Shown: positions 1 to 9,032 of the stretch, in pieces
Layout of the letters: every line of letters starts with the position of its first letter
Numbering within the stretch: the stretch's first letter is position 1
The notes under the pieces: model-generated
Seen by the model: the letters and a program-made list of their open reading frames with translations, nothing else
Database searches by the model: none
What the model was told of the DNA's origin: nothing
From: Brevibacterium oceani
Lineage (GTDB): Bacteria; Actinomycetota; Actinomycetes; Actinomycetales; Brevibacteriaceae
Assembly (NCBI RefSeq): GCF_013623835.1
Contig: NZ_JABKDE010000012.1
Span: 1-64,000, forward strand
Length of the DNA: 64,000 bases
Direction of reading: 5' to 3'
Translations under genes and position numbers: made by a program

Positions 1-67
1 CCGCCGGTGGAGTTCGAAGAGGCTCTTCTGGTCGAGCACAGTGCCGGCCGGGTTCAGGAGGAAGCGT

Positions 68-562
68 CTACGCAGGCTGCGTGACGTGGTTCACGTGTCC
101 ACGACTTGCGGGGAGCCCCACCGCCTCATGCGAGGTGACTCCGAGCACGCCACCGAAATGATCAACATGAGAATGGGTGTAGATCACCGCCGACACCCGA
201 CGATTGCCACGGTGCCGACGATACAGCTCCAAGGCAGCCGAAGCTGTCTCGGTTGATATCAGCGGGTCAATGATGATGATTCCGCTGTCGCCTTCGACGA
301 AGGTGATATTCGACAAGTCGAATCCGCGGACCTGGTATATTCCTTCAACGACTTCGAAGAGGCCGTGGCGTGCGATGAGCTTGCCTTGCCTCCACAGACT
401 CGGATGGACTGATTCGGGGGCCTCGCCGTCGAGAAACGCGAAACTCTCGCCGTCCCAGACTACGGAGCCCTCAGCATCACGGATCACGCACGGGTCGATC
501 GTACCGATGAACCCTCGTGCGGCATCAGCGAAATCATCGTTACTCAGATCATTCAACGCCAT
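68..562 (-). pseudogene. Alkyl/aryl-sulfatase (SdsA/BDS1-like), N-terminal fragment
   Basis: This frame encodes about 164 residues that match the start of MBL-fold alkyl sulfatases, enzymes that release sulfate from alkyl sulfate detergents. The metal-binding core THSHVDHFGG is present near residue 135. After GVLGVTSHEAV the expected continuation is lost and the frame ends 17 codons later, whereas full-length family members have about 600 residues or more. The rest of the metallo-beta-lactamase fold, the dimerisation region and the SCP2-like C-terminus are missing. The start is taken at the ATG at 562 because GGAGGGG lies about 8 nt upstream; an upstream ATG at 607 has no such support. Another frame towards base 1 encodes a short stretch (LLNPAGTVLDQKSLFELHRR) that I cannot place. 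A deletion or frameshift is the simplest reading; a small standalone protein is unlikely because half of the active site is gone. Confidence 0.7.
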
Positions 563-1139
563 GGTGACACTCACCCCTCCAGGATGTACCCGATCACATA
601 AGTTCACATTGTGCGTTCAGGTCCTGTGATGCAGGTCATACACGTGATGAGTGACGTCGGCAGGCCCCTGAGAGGTCTGCCGCTGCACGGTCTCAGCGGT
701 CACTTTGTTGTAACTGCCCCACTTGCGCTTCGTCTGCCCTGTTTGCGCACAATCATCGAAGCATCAGTTCGGATTGGGGCCGACGGTGACTTCGTCGTCG
801 AAGCCACCAGCCGAAATAGCCTCCTGGCCCTCTTTTCTGATGATCGGAAAGTCTGCAGCACTGCGATCCTTTTGTTTCTCAGGAACACAATCGATATTCA
901 CGATTTCCTGCGCGACACTCAAAGGGATGGACTACATGATGTAGTCGGTGGGGGATTACCATACACTTTGAATATGCTGAGAGGTGTTCCGTCAGGTCCT
1001 CGACAGATCTGGGGCCAGAGCATGATCGGTCGATAACAGCACCCCGTGCCGGCCACGCCGCCATGCTGACTGCGGCAACGGAGAACAGCAGGCGGCCATA
1101 GTACTCGTGATTTCGACAATTCCATTCAGAGGAGTTCGC
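563..1139. other. 577-nt stretch without a convincing gene
   Basis: No frame here shows family resemblance or a start with a good ribosome site. It must hold the promoter of the leftward sulfatase remnant and that of the rightward HdeD-like gene. The one ordered element I see is an odd palindrome at 931-945, with perfect 7-bp arms ACTACAT and ATGTAGT around one G. It is a possible operator about 195 nt before the HdeD-like start. The stretch could also contain decayed coding sequence from whatever removed the rest of the sulfatase. Confidence 0.4.
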
Positions 1140-1763
1140 ATGTCAGCAACACCGGATCCGATGAGCACCAAGCGGTCCTTTCTCGCAGACTTGGGCAAAG
1201 GTGCATTCTGGCTGGTCGTGTTCCGCGGTGTTCTTGCCGTGGCTTTCGGCATCCTGATTCTCGTCGCACCCGCTGCGGTGACTGTTGCCCTAGGCGTGTA
1301 TGTCGGTGCTTGGCTGATCGTCGACGGCATTCTCACCATCTTCAACGCCAACGCATCGCGCCGGTCCAAACGCCCGTGGGGGCTAGAACTCGCTGCAGGC
1401 ATCGCGTACATCATCGCGGGCGTCGTCATCCTGCTGACCCCTGTCATGTTCGCTCTCCTTACCGGATCATTCATTCTGTGGTTGCTGGCAGGCGGAATGA
1501 TCGTTCGCGGACTCTTCAGCATCTTCTCGAAGACGCTCCGGGGCTGGTCCAAAGCTCTCGGTGTTCTCGACATCATCTTCGCGGTCATCTTGGTCATCGT
1601 CCTCGTGACCTCGCCGGCCGCCGCCGTCGCCGCCCTGCTGTGGATCATCGGAATCTACACGATCGTCTTCGGTGCCACCCTCATCACCATGGCAGTCGCG
1701 GCCAGAACCGCCCATAAGAAGACCAGCCAGCAGGTGACCGAAGCACCTTCCGAAGAAGTCTGA
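1140..1763 (+). CDS. HdeD/DUF308 family membrane protein
   Basis: This 207-residue protein consists largely of six hydrophobic segments (roughly residues 22-44, 48-68, 82-100, 102-125, 138-158 and 160-186), arranged as three repeated two-helix units. This is the pattern of the HdeD family (DUF308). Escherichia coli HdeD is linked to acid resistance at high cell density, but actinobacterial members have no established function. The C-terminal tail is short and charged (KKTSQQVTEAPSEEV). The start at 1140 is preceded by GAGGAG at a good distance, so an ATG 33 nt upstream is not used. The gene stands alone and converges on the CPBP protease gene. A general membrane-stress role is inference only. 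Confidence 0.8.
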   Translation: MSATPDPMSTKRSFLADLGKGAFWLVVFRGVLAVAFGILILVAPAAVTVALGVYVGAWLIVDGILTIFNANASRRSKRPWGLELAAGIAYIIAGVVILLTPVMFALLTGSFILWLLAGGMIVRGLFSIFSKTLRGWSKALGVLDIIFAVILVIVLVTSPAAAVAALLWIIGIYTIVFGATLITMAVAARTAHKKTSQQVTEAPSEEV

Positions 1764-2043
1764 GCACACATCGCTGAAGGCCCATCCGACCTTAAGCACT
1801 CGGCGAACCACGTCGACTTCTTTCACGTCGCAACAAGACGCAGAGCATTGGTCTCCGCCGAGCCTTGCACCACCGGCCCTTAACGGGGTGCCGATCCAAC
1901 TGATCTGGCACAGCTGCGATTACTACGCCGGCCTGAGGTGTGACCGCACGCTGACAGGCCGTGTCCCACCCACGCTGCACCGCTCGACCCAGCCGAGTGC
2001 CGCACCGCGGTCAAAGCCGCGGACGGCACCAGATGCGTATCGT
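1764..2043. other. Convergent intergenic region
   Basis: This is 280 nt between two genes that end towards each other. I see no coding frame with family resemblance and no strong stem followed by a T-run, so the terminators expected here are not obvious from the sequence. Confidence 0.35.
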
Positions 2044-2835
2044 CTACCGCGTCGCCGGCTGCGGGGCGGAGATGCGCTCGTGGGCACCGCGGATCACGAA
2101 AGCAACGACAGCGAGGCCCACGATGCCGGCAATGAGATTGACGATGCCGCCAAGAGGTGCCAACCGGCCAGGAGTGCCGTGTTGTACCGCAAACGTGGAG
2201 AAGTCCCACAGCCCGTGCAGGAGCATCGGCCACAGCAGCGTTCCCGTCGTGCGACGCAGAATGTAAAGGACGGTACCGCCGAGGAAAGCCATGCCGACTT
2301 GCTGCAGTGTTGGGCCCAGCGCCTGACCCGAGAGGGCGTTGATCAGGTGCATCAGCGCGAACAGAGTGGTGCTGATGAACCACACCGAAAGCTCATTGAA
2401 CCTGCTGCGCAGACCGACGATAAGCAGACCTCGCGTCGCCATCTCTTCGGTGAACCCGACGAGGAGCAATACCAACGAGGCGGCGAAGAACGCCCCGTCG
2501 TAGGAAGCCCAGTCGGTCAATGCCAGATTCAGCAGCATGGCGAACGCCATGAGCGCTGGAACGACGATCGGCCAGCGTGGGCTATGTGCTCGCTCAAAGA
2601 GTGCGGGCCGCCACCACCCCAACAGAGTCGCCGTCATAGCCAGAAGCACCGCGCCGGCGATCAGTGAGAGGCCCGCGCCGAGAAACAGGTTGGAGGCACT
2701 GTCACCCAATGCGTCATAGGGGATGTCGGTGGACAGCTGCACGACGTAGATGACGATGACATAGACCAACCAGATCGCGACGCCGATCCACACGTGCGGT
2801 GCCGCACGCAGCCGCCCTTGAACCTCTTCAGACAT
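2044..2835 (-). CDS. CPBP family intramembrane glutamic endopeptidase
   Basis: This is a 263-residue polytopic membrane protein of the CPBP (CAAX protease and bacteriocin-processing, Abi/Rce1-like) family. The signature pair is present: FTEEMATRG with the catalytic Glu-Glu at about residues 130-131, and FALMHLINAL with the histidine at about 164. These residues build the intramembrane active site of Rce1-type proteases. About seven to eight hydrophobic segments are visible. The start at 2835 (MSEEVQGRL) is preferred over the ATG at 2880 because GAAGGG lies shortly upstream and the extra residues are basic and unconserved. Bacterial members process peptides or confer self-immunity to bacteriocins, but no bacteriocin gene is visible nearby, so the substrate is unknown. 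Confidence 0.85.
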   Translation of the reverse strand: MSEEVQGRLRAAPHVWIGVAIWLVYVIVIYVVQLSTDIPYDALGDSASNLFLGAGLSLIAGAVLLAMTATLLGWWRPALFERAHSPRWPIVVPALMAFAMLLNLALTDWASYDGAFFAASLVLLLVGFTEEMATRGLLIVGLRSRFNELSVWFISTTLFALMHLINALSGQALGPTLQQVGMAFLGGTVLYILRRTTGTLLWPMLLHGLWDFSTFAVQHGTPGRLAPLGGIVNLIAGIVGLAVVAFVIRGAHERISAPQPATR

Positions 2836-3008
2836 GCCTACTGCCCTTCGATCATGCGACGGCACCGATCGTCGACGCATTCGAATTATTGCGGACGATC
2901 GCGGCCGAAGGAAAGCCCATCACCGCGCGGGCCTCTGACCTGCGGACTGACGGTATCGAGGTGTGGTACCGATCGGCCGATTCCAGCAGCCTCGAATAGA
3001 GTCGCTCC

Positions 3009-4715
3009 ATGACTTCCCATGCCGAATCGTCTGCCCGCCGAGAACCATCGGCCATTGATGCCATCGCCGATGCCTACTTCGAGGAACTGTGCGTCCTCTC
3101 GCCGTCGATCTCGCTGTTCCTCGGCAATGAGAACCCACACGGTTTCGACGACTACTCCCCCGATGGCCTGAAGGCCGCCGACGACCTGCGCACTCGCACT
3201 TTGGCCGAGATCGATGCCGCAGAGGCCGACGGTCTTACGGCGAACAGCCTCGATGCGACCGACCTCGTCACCATAGACGCGATGCGTGAGCGTTTGGGCA
3301 CCGCGACCGACCTGTTCGAGGCGGGTCTGCAGCACACGGTGCTCAATGTCATCGAATCCCCGGTGCAGCAGATGCGCGACATCTTCGATCTGATTCCCAC
3401 CGATAGCGCAGGCGGGTGGGAGACCGTCGCTGCGACCATGGCGGCACTGCCTCGCTCGATCGAGGGCTACCGGCAATCGCTTCGATATGCCCGGGACCAC
3501 CTCGACCGGGTACCCGCGAGACTGCAGCTTGGGCGAGTCGCCGCCCAGTCCGAAGCGCTCGGCGATACCGATAGCCGGTTCGCCGCCCTCGCCTCTGACG
3601 CTACCCAAGCGGTCTCCGACACCTTCGCCCGCGAATTGACTTCTCACGCCGAGGCCGCGGCAGAGGCCTTCGGCGGCCTCGCCGACTTCCTCCGCGGCGA
3701 ACTGACCGACCACGCTCCGGACAACGAGGCCTGCGGCCGGGAGGACTATTCCCTCTTCTCCCGGGAGTTCCTCGGCGCGGAGGTCGACCTCGAGGAGACC
3801 TACCACTGGGCTCTTGACCAACTCGGTTCGATCGATGCGGAGCAGCGACGGGTCGCCGACCGCATCGAGCCCGGAGCTGAGCTCTTCGACGTCATGGCCG
3901 GACTCGATCAGGACCCACGGCGTGCCCTCCACGGCACGAAGGCCCTGCAGGAGTGGATGCAGGGCGTCGCCGATGAGGCGATCACTGAGCTGGGAAAGAC
4001 TCATTTCGACATCCCGGAACCGCTGCGGACCATCGAGTGCATGATCGCCCCGTCGGCCACCGGAGCCGTCTACTACTCCCAGCCCAGCGAGGACTTCAGC
4101 CGTCCGGGCCGGATGTGGTGGTCAGTGCCCGAGGGTGTGACCGAGTTCGCGACGTGGCAGGAGAAGACGACCGTCTATCACGAAGGCGTCCCGGGCCACC
4201 ACCTGCAGATGGGTCAGGCCTCCTATCTGGCGGACTCGCTGAACAGATGGCGTCGCCACGTCTGCTGGGTGTCCGGGCACGGAGAGGGCTGGGCCCTCTA
4301 CGCCGAACGCCTGATGGCCGAACTCGGATTCCTCGACGATCCGGCCGACTACCTGGGCATGCTCGACTCCCAGCGCCTGCGCACCTCACGGGTGATCGTC
4401 GACATCGGCTTCCACCTCGGACTGAGGGCTCCGGACCACCTCGGCGGGGGAACCTGGGACCGTGCGAAGGCATGGGATTTCCTCACCCGCAACGTCGCGA
4501 TGGATCGCACCTTCCTCGCGTTCGAACTCGACCGGTACCTCGGGTGGCCCGGACAGGCCCCGAGCTACAAGATCGGCCAGCGCCTGTGGGAGGACATCAG
4601 AGACGAATCCCGCGCCGCTGCGGGCGCGGGATTCGATCTCAAGGAATTCCACTCTCGTGCACTGAACCTCGGGTCGATCGGACTCGACCCGCTGCGCAGG
4701 GCGCTGCTGCGCTGA
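3009..4715 (+). CDS. DUF885 family protein (putative zinc carboxypeptidase-like)
   Basis: This 568-residue protein has the typical length of the DUF885 family. The hallmark HEGVPGHHLQ is at about residue 391, followed by GEGWALYAERLM at about residue 427, which is the arrangement HExxxxHH plus a downstream Glu of putative zinc-dependent peptidases. No signal peptide or membrane segment is seen, so it should be cytosolic. The start ATG has no Shine-Dalgarno, but TAGAGT, a plausible -10 box, ends 6 nt before it, which suggests a leaderless transcript, common in actinobacteria. The divergent CPBP gene begins 173 nt away. A role in peptide breakdown is inferred from the motif; the natural substrate is not known. 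Confidence 0.85.
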   Translation: MTSHAESSARREPSAIDAIADAYFEELCVLSPSISLFLGNENPHGFDDYSPDGLKAADDLRTRTLAEIDAAEADGLTANSLDATDLVTIDAMRERLGTATDLFEAGLQHTVLNVIESPVQQMRDIFDLIPTDSAGGWETVAATMAALPRSIEGYRQSLRYARDHLDRVPARLQLGRVAAQSEALGDTDSRFAALASDATQAVSDTFARELTSHAEAAAEAFGGLADFLRGELTDHAPDNEACGREDYSLFSREFLGAEVDLEETYHWALDQLGSIDAEQRRVADRIEPGAELFDVMAGLDQDPRRALHGTKALQEWMQGVADEAITELGKTHFDIPEPLRTIECMIAPSATGAVYYSQPSEDFSRPGRMWWSVPEGVTEFATWQEKTTVYHEGVPGHHLQMGQASYLADSLNRWRRHVCWVSGHGEGWALYAERLMAELGFLDDPADYLGMLDSQRLRTSRVIVDIGFHLGLRAPDHLGGGTWDRAKAWDFLTRNVAMDRTFLAFELDRYLGWPGQAPSYKIGQRLWEDIRDESRAAAGAGFDLKEFHSRALNLGSIGLDPLRRALLR

Positions 4716-4736
4716 GCCGGGCGGCCCGATAGGGGT

Positions 4737-6542
4737 CTAGTTGGTCTCCCACTCCCAGTAGTTCCAGAACATCGACGGGTCGAGGGTCGTCGTCGACACG
4801 TTCGAGACCTTGTCCCCGTAGATCGTCAGGGACGGATGCTGGAACAGCGGGAGCCCGAAGGCGTCGTCGACGAGCTGCTCCTCAACCTCTTCGGCCAGAG
4901 AAGCCTGCTTGTCCGGGTCGATGGTCACGAGCATCTCATCGAGCGTCTTCGTCAGATCCTTGTTGAAGTACCCGCTGTAATTGTTCAGCGCGCCCTTGCG
5001 GTAGTAGGAGTCCGACTCCGTGACCGCCGTCGTGGACAGCGCCCACCCGAACAGCGAGGCATCGTAGGTTCCGTCGCCGAGGCGGCTGCCCCAGTTGACA
5101 TCGCCGGCGTCTTTGACCGCGAATCCGGCCTTCTCCGCTGATTCCTTGATCAGCGCGAACAGCTGGGATCGCCTCGAGTTCGTATTGTCGTAGAGGAAGC
5201 GCACGGTCGGTGCCTCGGCACCGGCTTCGTCCAACAGCTTCTTCGCTCCATCGATATCGACATCGTCGTAGTCAGAGATTCCGGATTCGGCGACGATGTC
5301 GTCGTAGAGCGGGGAGTCAGGGGCCTGATTGAACGAATCGCGAACCTCGGCCTCCTTGTTGAGAGGTCTGATGAGCCGATCGACGATCTCCTGACGCGGC
5401 AGTGTCTTGAGGAACGCCTGCCGGACCTTGAGCGCTTTCCCTTCGTCCCCGTCGTAGCTGGCTGGGTCGAAGGGCCCGTTGTTGTCGAACGTGAGGTCGA
5501 CGTGTTCGAAGGTGGCGTCCTCGCCGGGCAGGATCGACACATCCTCGAGCTTCTCTGCCGCGGAGAGGACATCGGCCGTCGACTGCGGCTGGGTCAGGTC
5601 GACCTCGCCGTTCTCGATCGCCTGGACCATGGCCATCGGGTCGCCGTTGTAGCGGATGGTCACGGTGTCGACCTTGGGTTCGACCGGCCCCGTGTAGTTC
5701 TCGTCGCGCGACAGCGTCAGGTACTGGCCCTCTTCGAAGTCGGTGATCGCGAAGGGTCCGCTGTGGACGAGCAGGTCCTCGTTCTTCGGCATCGAGGTGA
5801 AGTCGAAGCCGGTGTTCCAGAAGTTCGAGATCTTCGTCAGGGCGGCCGTGTCTTCGGACTTGATCGCTGTGAGGATCGCTTCCTTGCCTTCCTGCGGATC
5901 CGTGGTGCCCAGAGCATTCTTGGCCACGATGTGCGCAGGCACTCCCGACCCGTAGGCTCCGAGCCCGAATTCGGTCTCCCAGTCGGCGAAGGGCTTCGAG
6001 TACGTAAACGTCACGGATCGGCCGTCCTCGCTGATGTCGGGGAAATCTTCGATCAGTGGAGCACCTACTGCCGAGGAGTCGAAGTAGACCGTTCCGTCGG
6101 GGTTGTCCTGCAGGGTGCCGTCGTCGTCTCGGTTGTCGTCGACGGTGTTGAAGTGCTGGGATCGCGCGGCCCACGTCAGAGCGAGGTCTGCGGCATCGAC
6201 CGGTGTCCCATCCGACCAGTTCGCATCCTCGTCGAACGTGTACCTGACCTTGAGCGGATCCTCGGAGACCTTCTCCACTTCGCCCAGCGCGCCGTCGTGC
6301 AGTTCGAGGTCATCGTCGTAGTACTTGAAACTGTCGTTGCTCATATAGGCGACGATCGTGTTGGCTACGGCGTTGCCGTCTGTGGTCATGTCGTTCATCG
6401 AACGGAAGGCTTCGTTCCATCCGATGTTGAGCACTGACCCCGCACCGGTCGACGAGCCGTCCTCGCCGCCTGGCGGCGTACACCCGGTCAAGACGATCGC
6501 CGTGGTGGCGGCGAGACTTCCTGCAATGAGTTGCTTCTTCAC
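4737..6542 (-). CDS. ABC transporter solute-binding lipoprotein, family 5 (oligopeptide type)
   Basis: This 601-residue secreted lipoprotein begins with a basic, hydrophobic signal and the lipobox LTGC (Cys21). The body is a family 5 extracellular solute-binding protein (OppA/DppA fold), with the typical stretch of peptide-slot residues such as DDANWSDGTPVDAADLAL near residue 105. The GTG start has AAGAGGACAAC upstream. The gene lies 73 nt behind the OpuB-like permease genes on the same strand and has no permease or ATPase of its own nearby. It may therefore work with a distant Opp system or with none of its neighbours. Ligand class (peptide, nickel complex or other) cannot be told from the sequence. 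Confidence 0.88.
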   Translation of the reverse strand: MKKQLIAGSLAATTAIVLTGCTPPGGEDGSSTGAGSVLNIGWNEAFRSMNDMTTDGNAVANTIVAYMSNDSFKYYDDDLELHDGALGEVEKVSEDPLKVRYTFDEDANWSDGTPVDAADLALTWAARSQHFNTVDDNRDDDGTLQDNPDGTVYFDSSAVGAPLIEDFPDISEDGRSVTFTYSKPFADWETEFGLGAYGSGVPAHIVAKNALGTTDPQEGKEAILTAIKSEDTAALTKISNFWNTGFDFTSMPKNEDLLVHSGPFAITDFEEGQYLTLSRDENYTGPVEPKVDTVTIRYNGDPMAMVQAIENGEVDLTQPQSTADVLSAAEKLEDVSILPGEDATFEHVDLTFDNNGPFDPASYDGDEGKALKVRQAFLKTLPRQEIVDRLIRPLNKEAEVRDSFNQAPDSPLYDDIVAESGISDYDDVDIDGAKKLLDEAGAEAPTVRFLYDNTNSRRSQLFALIKESAEKAGFAVKDAGDVNWGSRLGDGTYDASLFGWALSTTAVTESDSYYRKGALNNYSGYFNKDLTKTLDEMLVTIDPDKQASLAEEVEEQLVDDAFGLPLFQHPSLTIYGDKVSNVSTTTLDPSMFWNYWEWETN

Positions 6543-6615
6543 GTTGTCCTCTTATTCGATTGTGTTCTTCTGTGGGTGGAGCAGAACTGGAGTGCCGCAG
6601 TCGGTGCGGCCGTCC

Positions 6616-7281
6616 TCACGCGGCGTTCGCGCTCTGCAGCCGTTTCACTCCGGCCGGAGCGCTGATGCGCAGAAGGAGCGCGAATGCCTGGTCGATGAGG
6701 ATGGCGAGCACGGCCACCCAGATGGCACCGGCGATGACGCCCTCCATCCCATAGGCGACCTGGTTGAGGATGACATCGCCCAGACCGCCGCTGCCGGCGA
6801 TCGTGGCGATGGTCGCCGAACTCACGGTCAGCACCGCGGAGGTGCGGATGCCGGCGATGATCATCGGCAGCCCCAGAGGCAGTTCGACCTTGAGCAGCAC
6901 CTGCAGCGGTGACATGCCCATTCCTCTGGCTGCCCGTGTGAGATCGCGGTCGATCGAGTCGACGGCCTGGAAGGAGTAGCTGAGAATCGGTGGGAAGGCG
7001 AGCAGGAACAGGGCGATGACCGCATTGAGCGTCCCGATGCCCACGAACCCGATGAGGATCGCGATGAGCGCGAGGCTCGGCAGCGCACGCCCGATGTTCG
7101 TCACACTCACGGCGAGGAACTCCCCACGATGGGCATGGCCGAGCCATACGCCGATGGGCACACCGGTGACGATGGCCGCCAGCAGCGGGATGAGGCTGAT
7201 GACCAGGTGGTCACCGGTCGACGACAGCAGCAGCCCGAGGTGGTCGATCATGAAGGGAAAGGACCCGAAGACGACGTCCAT
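6616..7281 (-). CDS. OpuB-type ABC transporter permease (second subunit)
   Basis: This 221-residue inner-membrane permease belongs to the ProW/OpuBB-OpuBD binding-protein-dependent transport family. It has about five to six hydrophobic helices and the EAA-like loop GMGMSPLQVLLKVELPLGLP near residue 130, which contacts the ATPase. The start is the ATG at 7281, whose A is shared with the stop of the upstream permease (TGATG). The same frame stays open upstream as far as 7893, but that stretch is only antisense-type reading of the upstream permease gene and is not coding. It forms a heterodimeric channel with the 7281-8000 product in a quaternary-amine importer. Confidence 0.88.
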   Translation of the reverse strand: MDVVFGSFPFMIDHLGLLLSSTGDHLVISLIPLLAAIVTGVPIGVWLGHAHRGEFLAVSVTNIGRALPSLALIAILIGFVGIGTLNAVIALFLLAFPPILSYSFQAVDSIDRDLTRAARGMGMSPLQVLLKVELPLGLPMIIAGIRTSAVLTVSSATIATIAGSGGLGDVILNQVAYGMEGVIAGAIWVAVLAILIDQAFALLLRISAPAGVKRLQSANAA

Positions 7282-8000
7282 CAGCTCCTCGCTTTCGTCC
7301 AGGGTGTGAGCACTCTGCCCAGCAGCACGAGCAGTCCGTCGAGCGCGAACGCCAGCAGCACGGCCAGGGCTCCTGCTCCGACGAACTGCGTGTTGAACGG
7401 TGAGGACACCGCTTTGATGATCGGTGATCCCAGACCGTCGTCGACGACGAAGGCGGCGATCGTGGCGATGCTCACCGTGAGCACCGTGGCGATGCGCAGC
7501 CCGGAGATGATCGACGGCAGCGCCAGGGGCAGTTCGACCTTGAACAGCAGCTGGTTCCGGTCCAGGCCCATGCCGGTCGCGGCCCGGCGCACATCGTCGG
7601 GGACTCCGGAGAGTCCGACGAGGACGGCTTGGAAGATGATGATGAGGGTGAAGCACACGAGTGCGATCTCGACGGTCAGCAGGCTCAGCCCGGTGAAGGG
7701 CACCAGCAGCTGGAACAGGGCCAGCGGCGGCAGCGTGTAGAGGAAGGTGGCGGCCATGCCGATCGGTCCCGCCAGCCACTTCTTCCGGTAGGCGAGCAGC
7801 CCGGCACCGAAGGCGATGACGAAGCCGATCGACACGGCGATGGCGACCATGACGATATGGCTGACCAGCGGGGGCCAGAAGACCGTCGACCATTGGCTGA
7901 GGAACCAGTCGGTGCAGAAGGCTCCGTTGTTGATCACACAGTCCGAGGCCTGCCCATAGTCGGGGATGACGGGATCGCCGGCGGGGGCGAAATCGCTCAT
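7281..8000 (-). CDS. OpuB-type ABC transporter permease (first subunit)
   Basis: This 239-residue permease is a paralogue of the next gene. After an N-terminal periplasm-facing stretch containing Cys-X-Asn-Asn-Gly-Ala-Phe-Cys near residue 20, there are about six membrane segments, with the ATPase-contacting loop ATGMGLDRNQLLFKVELPLA near residue 135. Its ATG overlaps the stop of the ATPase gene (ATGA) and its stop overlaps the start of the second permease, so the subunits are translationally coupled. Family knowledge puts it in uptake of glycine betaine, choline or carnitine for osmoprotection. Confidence 0.88.
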   Translation of the reverse strand: MSDFAPAGDPVIPDYGQASDCVINNGAFCTDWFLSQWSTVFWPPLVSHIVMVAIAVSIGFVIAFGAGLLAYRKKWLAGPIGMAATFLYTLPPLALFQLLVPFTGLSLLTVEIALVCFTLIIIFQAVLVGLSGVPDDVRRAATGMGLDRNQLLFKVELPLALPSIISGLRIATVLTVSIATIAAFVVDDGLGSPIIKAVSSPFNTQFVGAGALAVLLAFALDGLLVLLGRVLTPWTKARS

Positions 8001-9031
8001 GCTCTCACGCCTTCCCGGTCCTCTCCGGCAGCCGGCGGTGCGATGAGATCGTGCAGGCTCACCTCGCCGAGGCGGCTGCCGTCGGAATGGACGATGGCTC
8101 CGTCCGCTCGAGCGGCGGAGACGACGGACAGCGCTTCGCGCAGAGTCATCGTGGCCTCGACGTCGGGCCAGCCGGTCGTGCTCGGACGGGCGCCGTCCGT
8201 CGTTGCGGCCTTCGCGCCGGTCGTGCCCGCAGTGACGATTTCGCCGACGGTCGTCAGCGCGAGGCGTTTGAGGCCGCGCTCGGCTCCGAGGAATTCGGCG
8301 ACGAAGTCATCGGCCGGGTCGGACAGCACGTTCGCGGGGGTGTCGAACTGGGCGAGTTTGCCGCCGGGTTTGAGGATGGCGATCCGGTCGGCCATCTTGA
8401 TCGCCTCGTCGATGTCGTGGGTGACGAACAGCGTCGTCTTGCCCACCGCACGGTGGATGGCGAGGAATTCGTCTTGGACGGCAACCCGGGTGATCGGGTC
8501 GAGTGCGCCGAAGGGTTCGTCCATGAGCATGACTGGCGGGTCGGCGGCGAGCGCCCGAGCAATGCCCACACGCTGCTGCTGCCCGCCGGAGAGCTGAGCA
8601 GGATACCGCGGCAGCCAGGTCTCGACCGGGCTGAGTCCGACCAGTTCGAGCAGTTCTGCCGTGCGGGTGCGGATTCGTGCCTTGTCCCAGCCGAGGACGA
8701 CGGGGACGGTGGCGATGTTGTCGGCGACCGTGTAGTGCGGGAACAGGCCGGACTGTTGGATCGCGTAGCCGATGGTTCGGCGCAGTGCGATGGCCGACTG
8801 GTCGGTGATCGAGCGATCACCGATGCGGATGTCGCCGCTGGTGAGGTCGACGAGGCGGTTGACCAGCTGCAGGGCGGTGGTCTTGCCGCCGCCGGAGGGC
8901 CCGACGAGGCAGACGAGTTCGCCGGCTTCGACCTCGAGGTCGAGGGCGTCGAGGGCGGGCACGGCCGCACCGGGGTAGGTTTTCGTGGCTCGGTCGAAGG
9001 TGATCGACGTGCCGGTGGAGTGCTGGGTCAT
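7997..9031 (-). CDS. OpuBA/ProV-type quaternary-amine ABC transporter ATPase
   Basis: This 344-residue ATPase powers the importer. Walker A is GPSGGGKTT near residue 43, the signature is LSGGQQQRVGIARAL near 147, and Walker B is VMLMDEP followed by the D-loop FGALD. After about residue 250 a short C-terminal region ends in a single weak CBS-like unit (ATMTLREALSVVSAARADGA...). ProV and OpuA proteins usually carry a CBS pair that senses ionic strength, so sensing may be reduced or different here. The gene is 1 nt from the binding-protein gene and overlaps the first permease by 4 nt. Confidence 0.9.
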   Translation of the reverse strand: MTQHSTGTSITFDRATKTYPGAAVPALDALDLEVEAGELVCLVGPSGGGKTTALQLVNRLVDLTSGDIRIGDRSITDQSAIALRRTIGYAIQQSGLFPHYTVADNIATVPVVLGWDKARIRTRTAELLELVGLSPVETWLPRYPAQLSGGQQQRVGIARALAADPPVMLMDEPFGALDPITRVAVQDEFLAIHRAVGKTTLFVTHDIDEAIKMADRIAILKPGGKLAQFDTPANVLSDPADDFVAEFLGAERGLKRLALTTVGEIVTAGTTGAKAATTDGARPSTTGWPDVEATMTLREALSVVSAARADGAIVHSDGSRLGEVSLHDLIAPPAAGEDREGVRA

Positions 9032-9032
9032 T

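Noticed and set aside
611-1036. Possible 141-residue gene in the gene-free stretch
   Set aside because: No family resemblance, no ribosome site, and composition unlike the neighbouring genes.
2886-4004. Long open frame antisense to the DUF885 gene
   Set aside because: It overlaps a clearly conserved gene, has no family resemblance and is expected in GC-rich DNA with biased third positions.
6616-7893. A single 425-residue permease with an extra N-terminal domain
   Set aside because: The N-terminal half is an out-of-frame reading of the upstream permease gene; the real start is the ATG at 7281.
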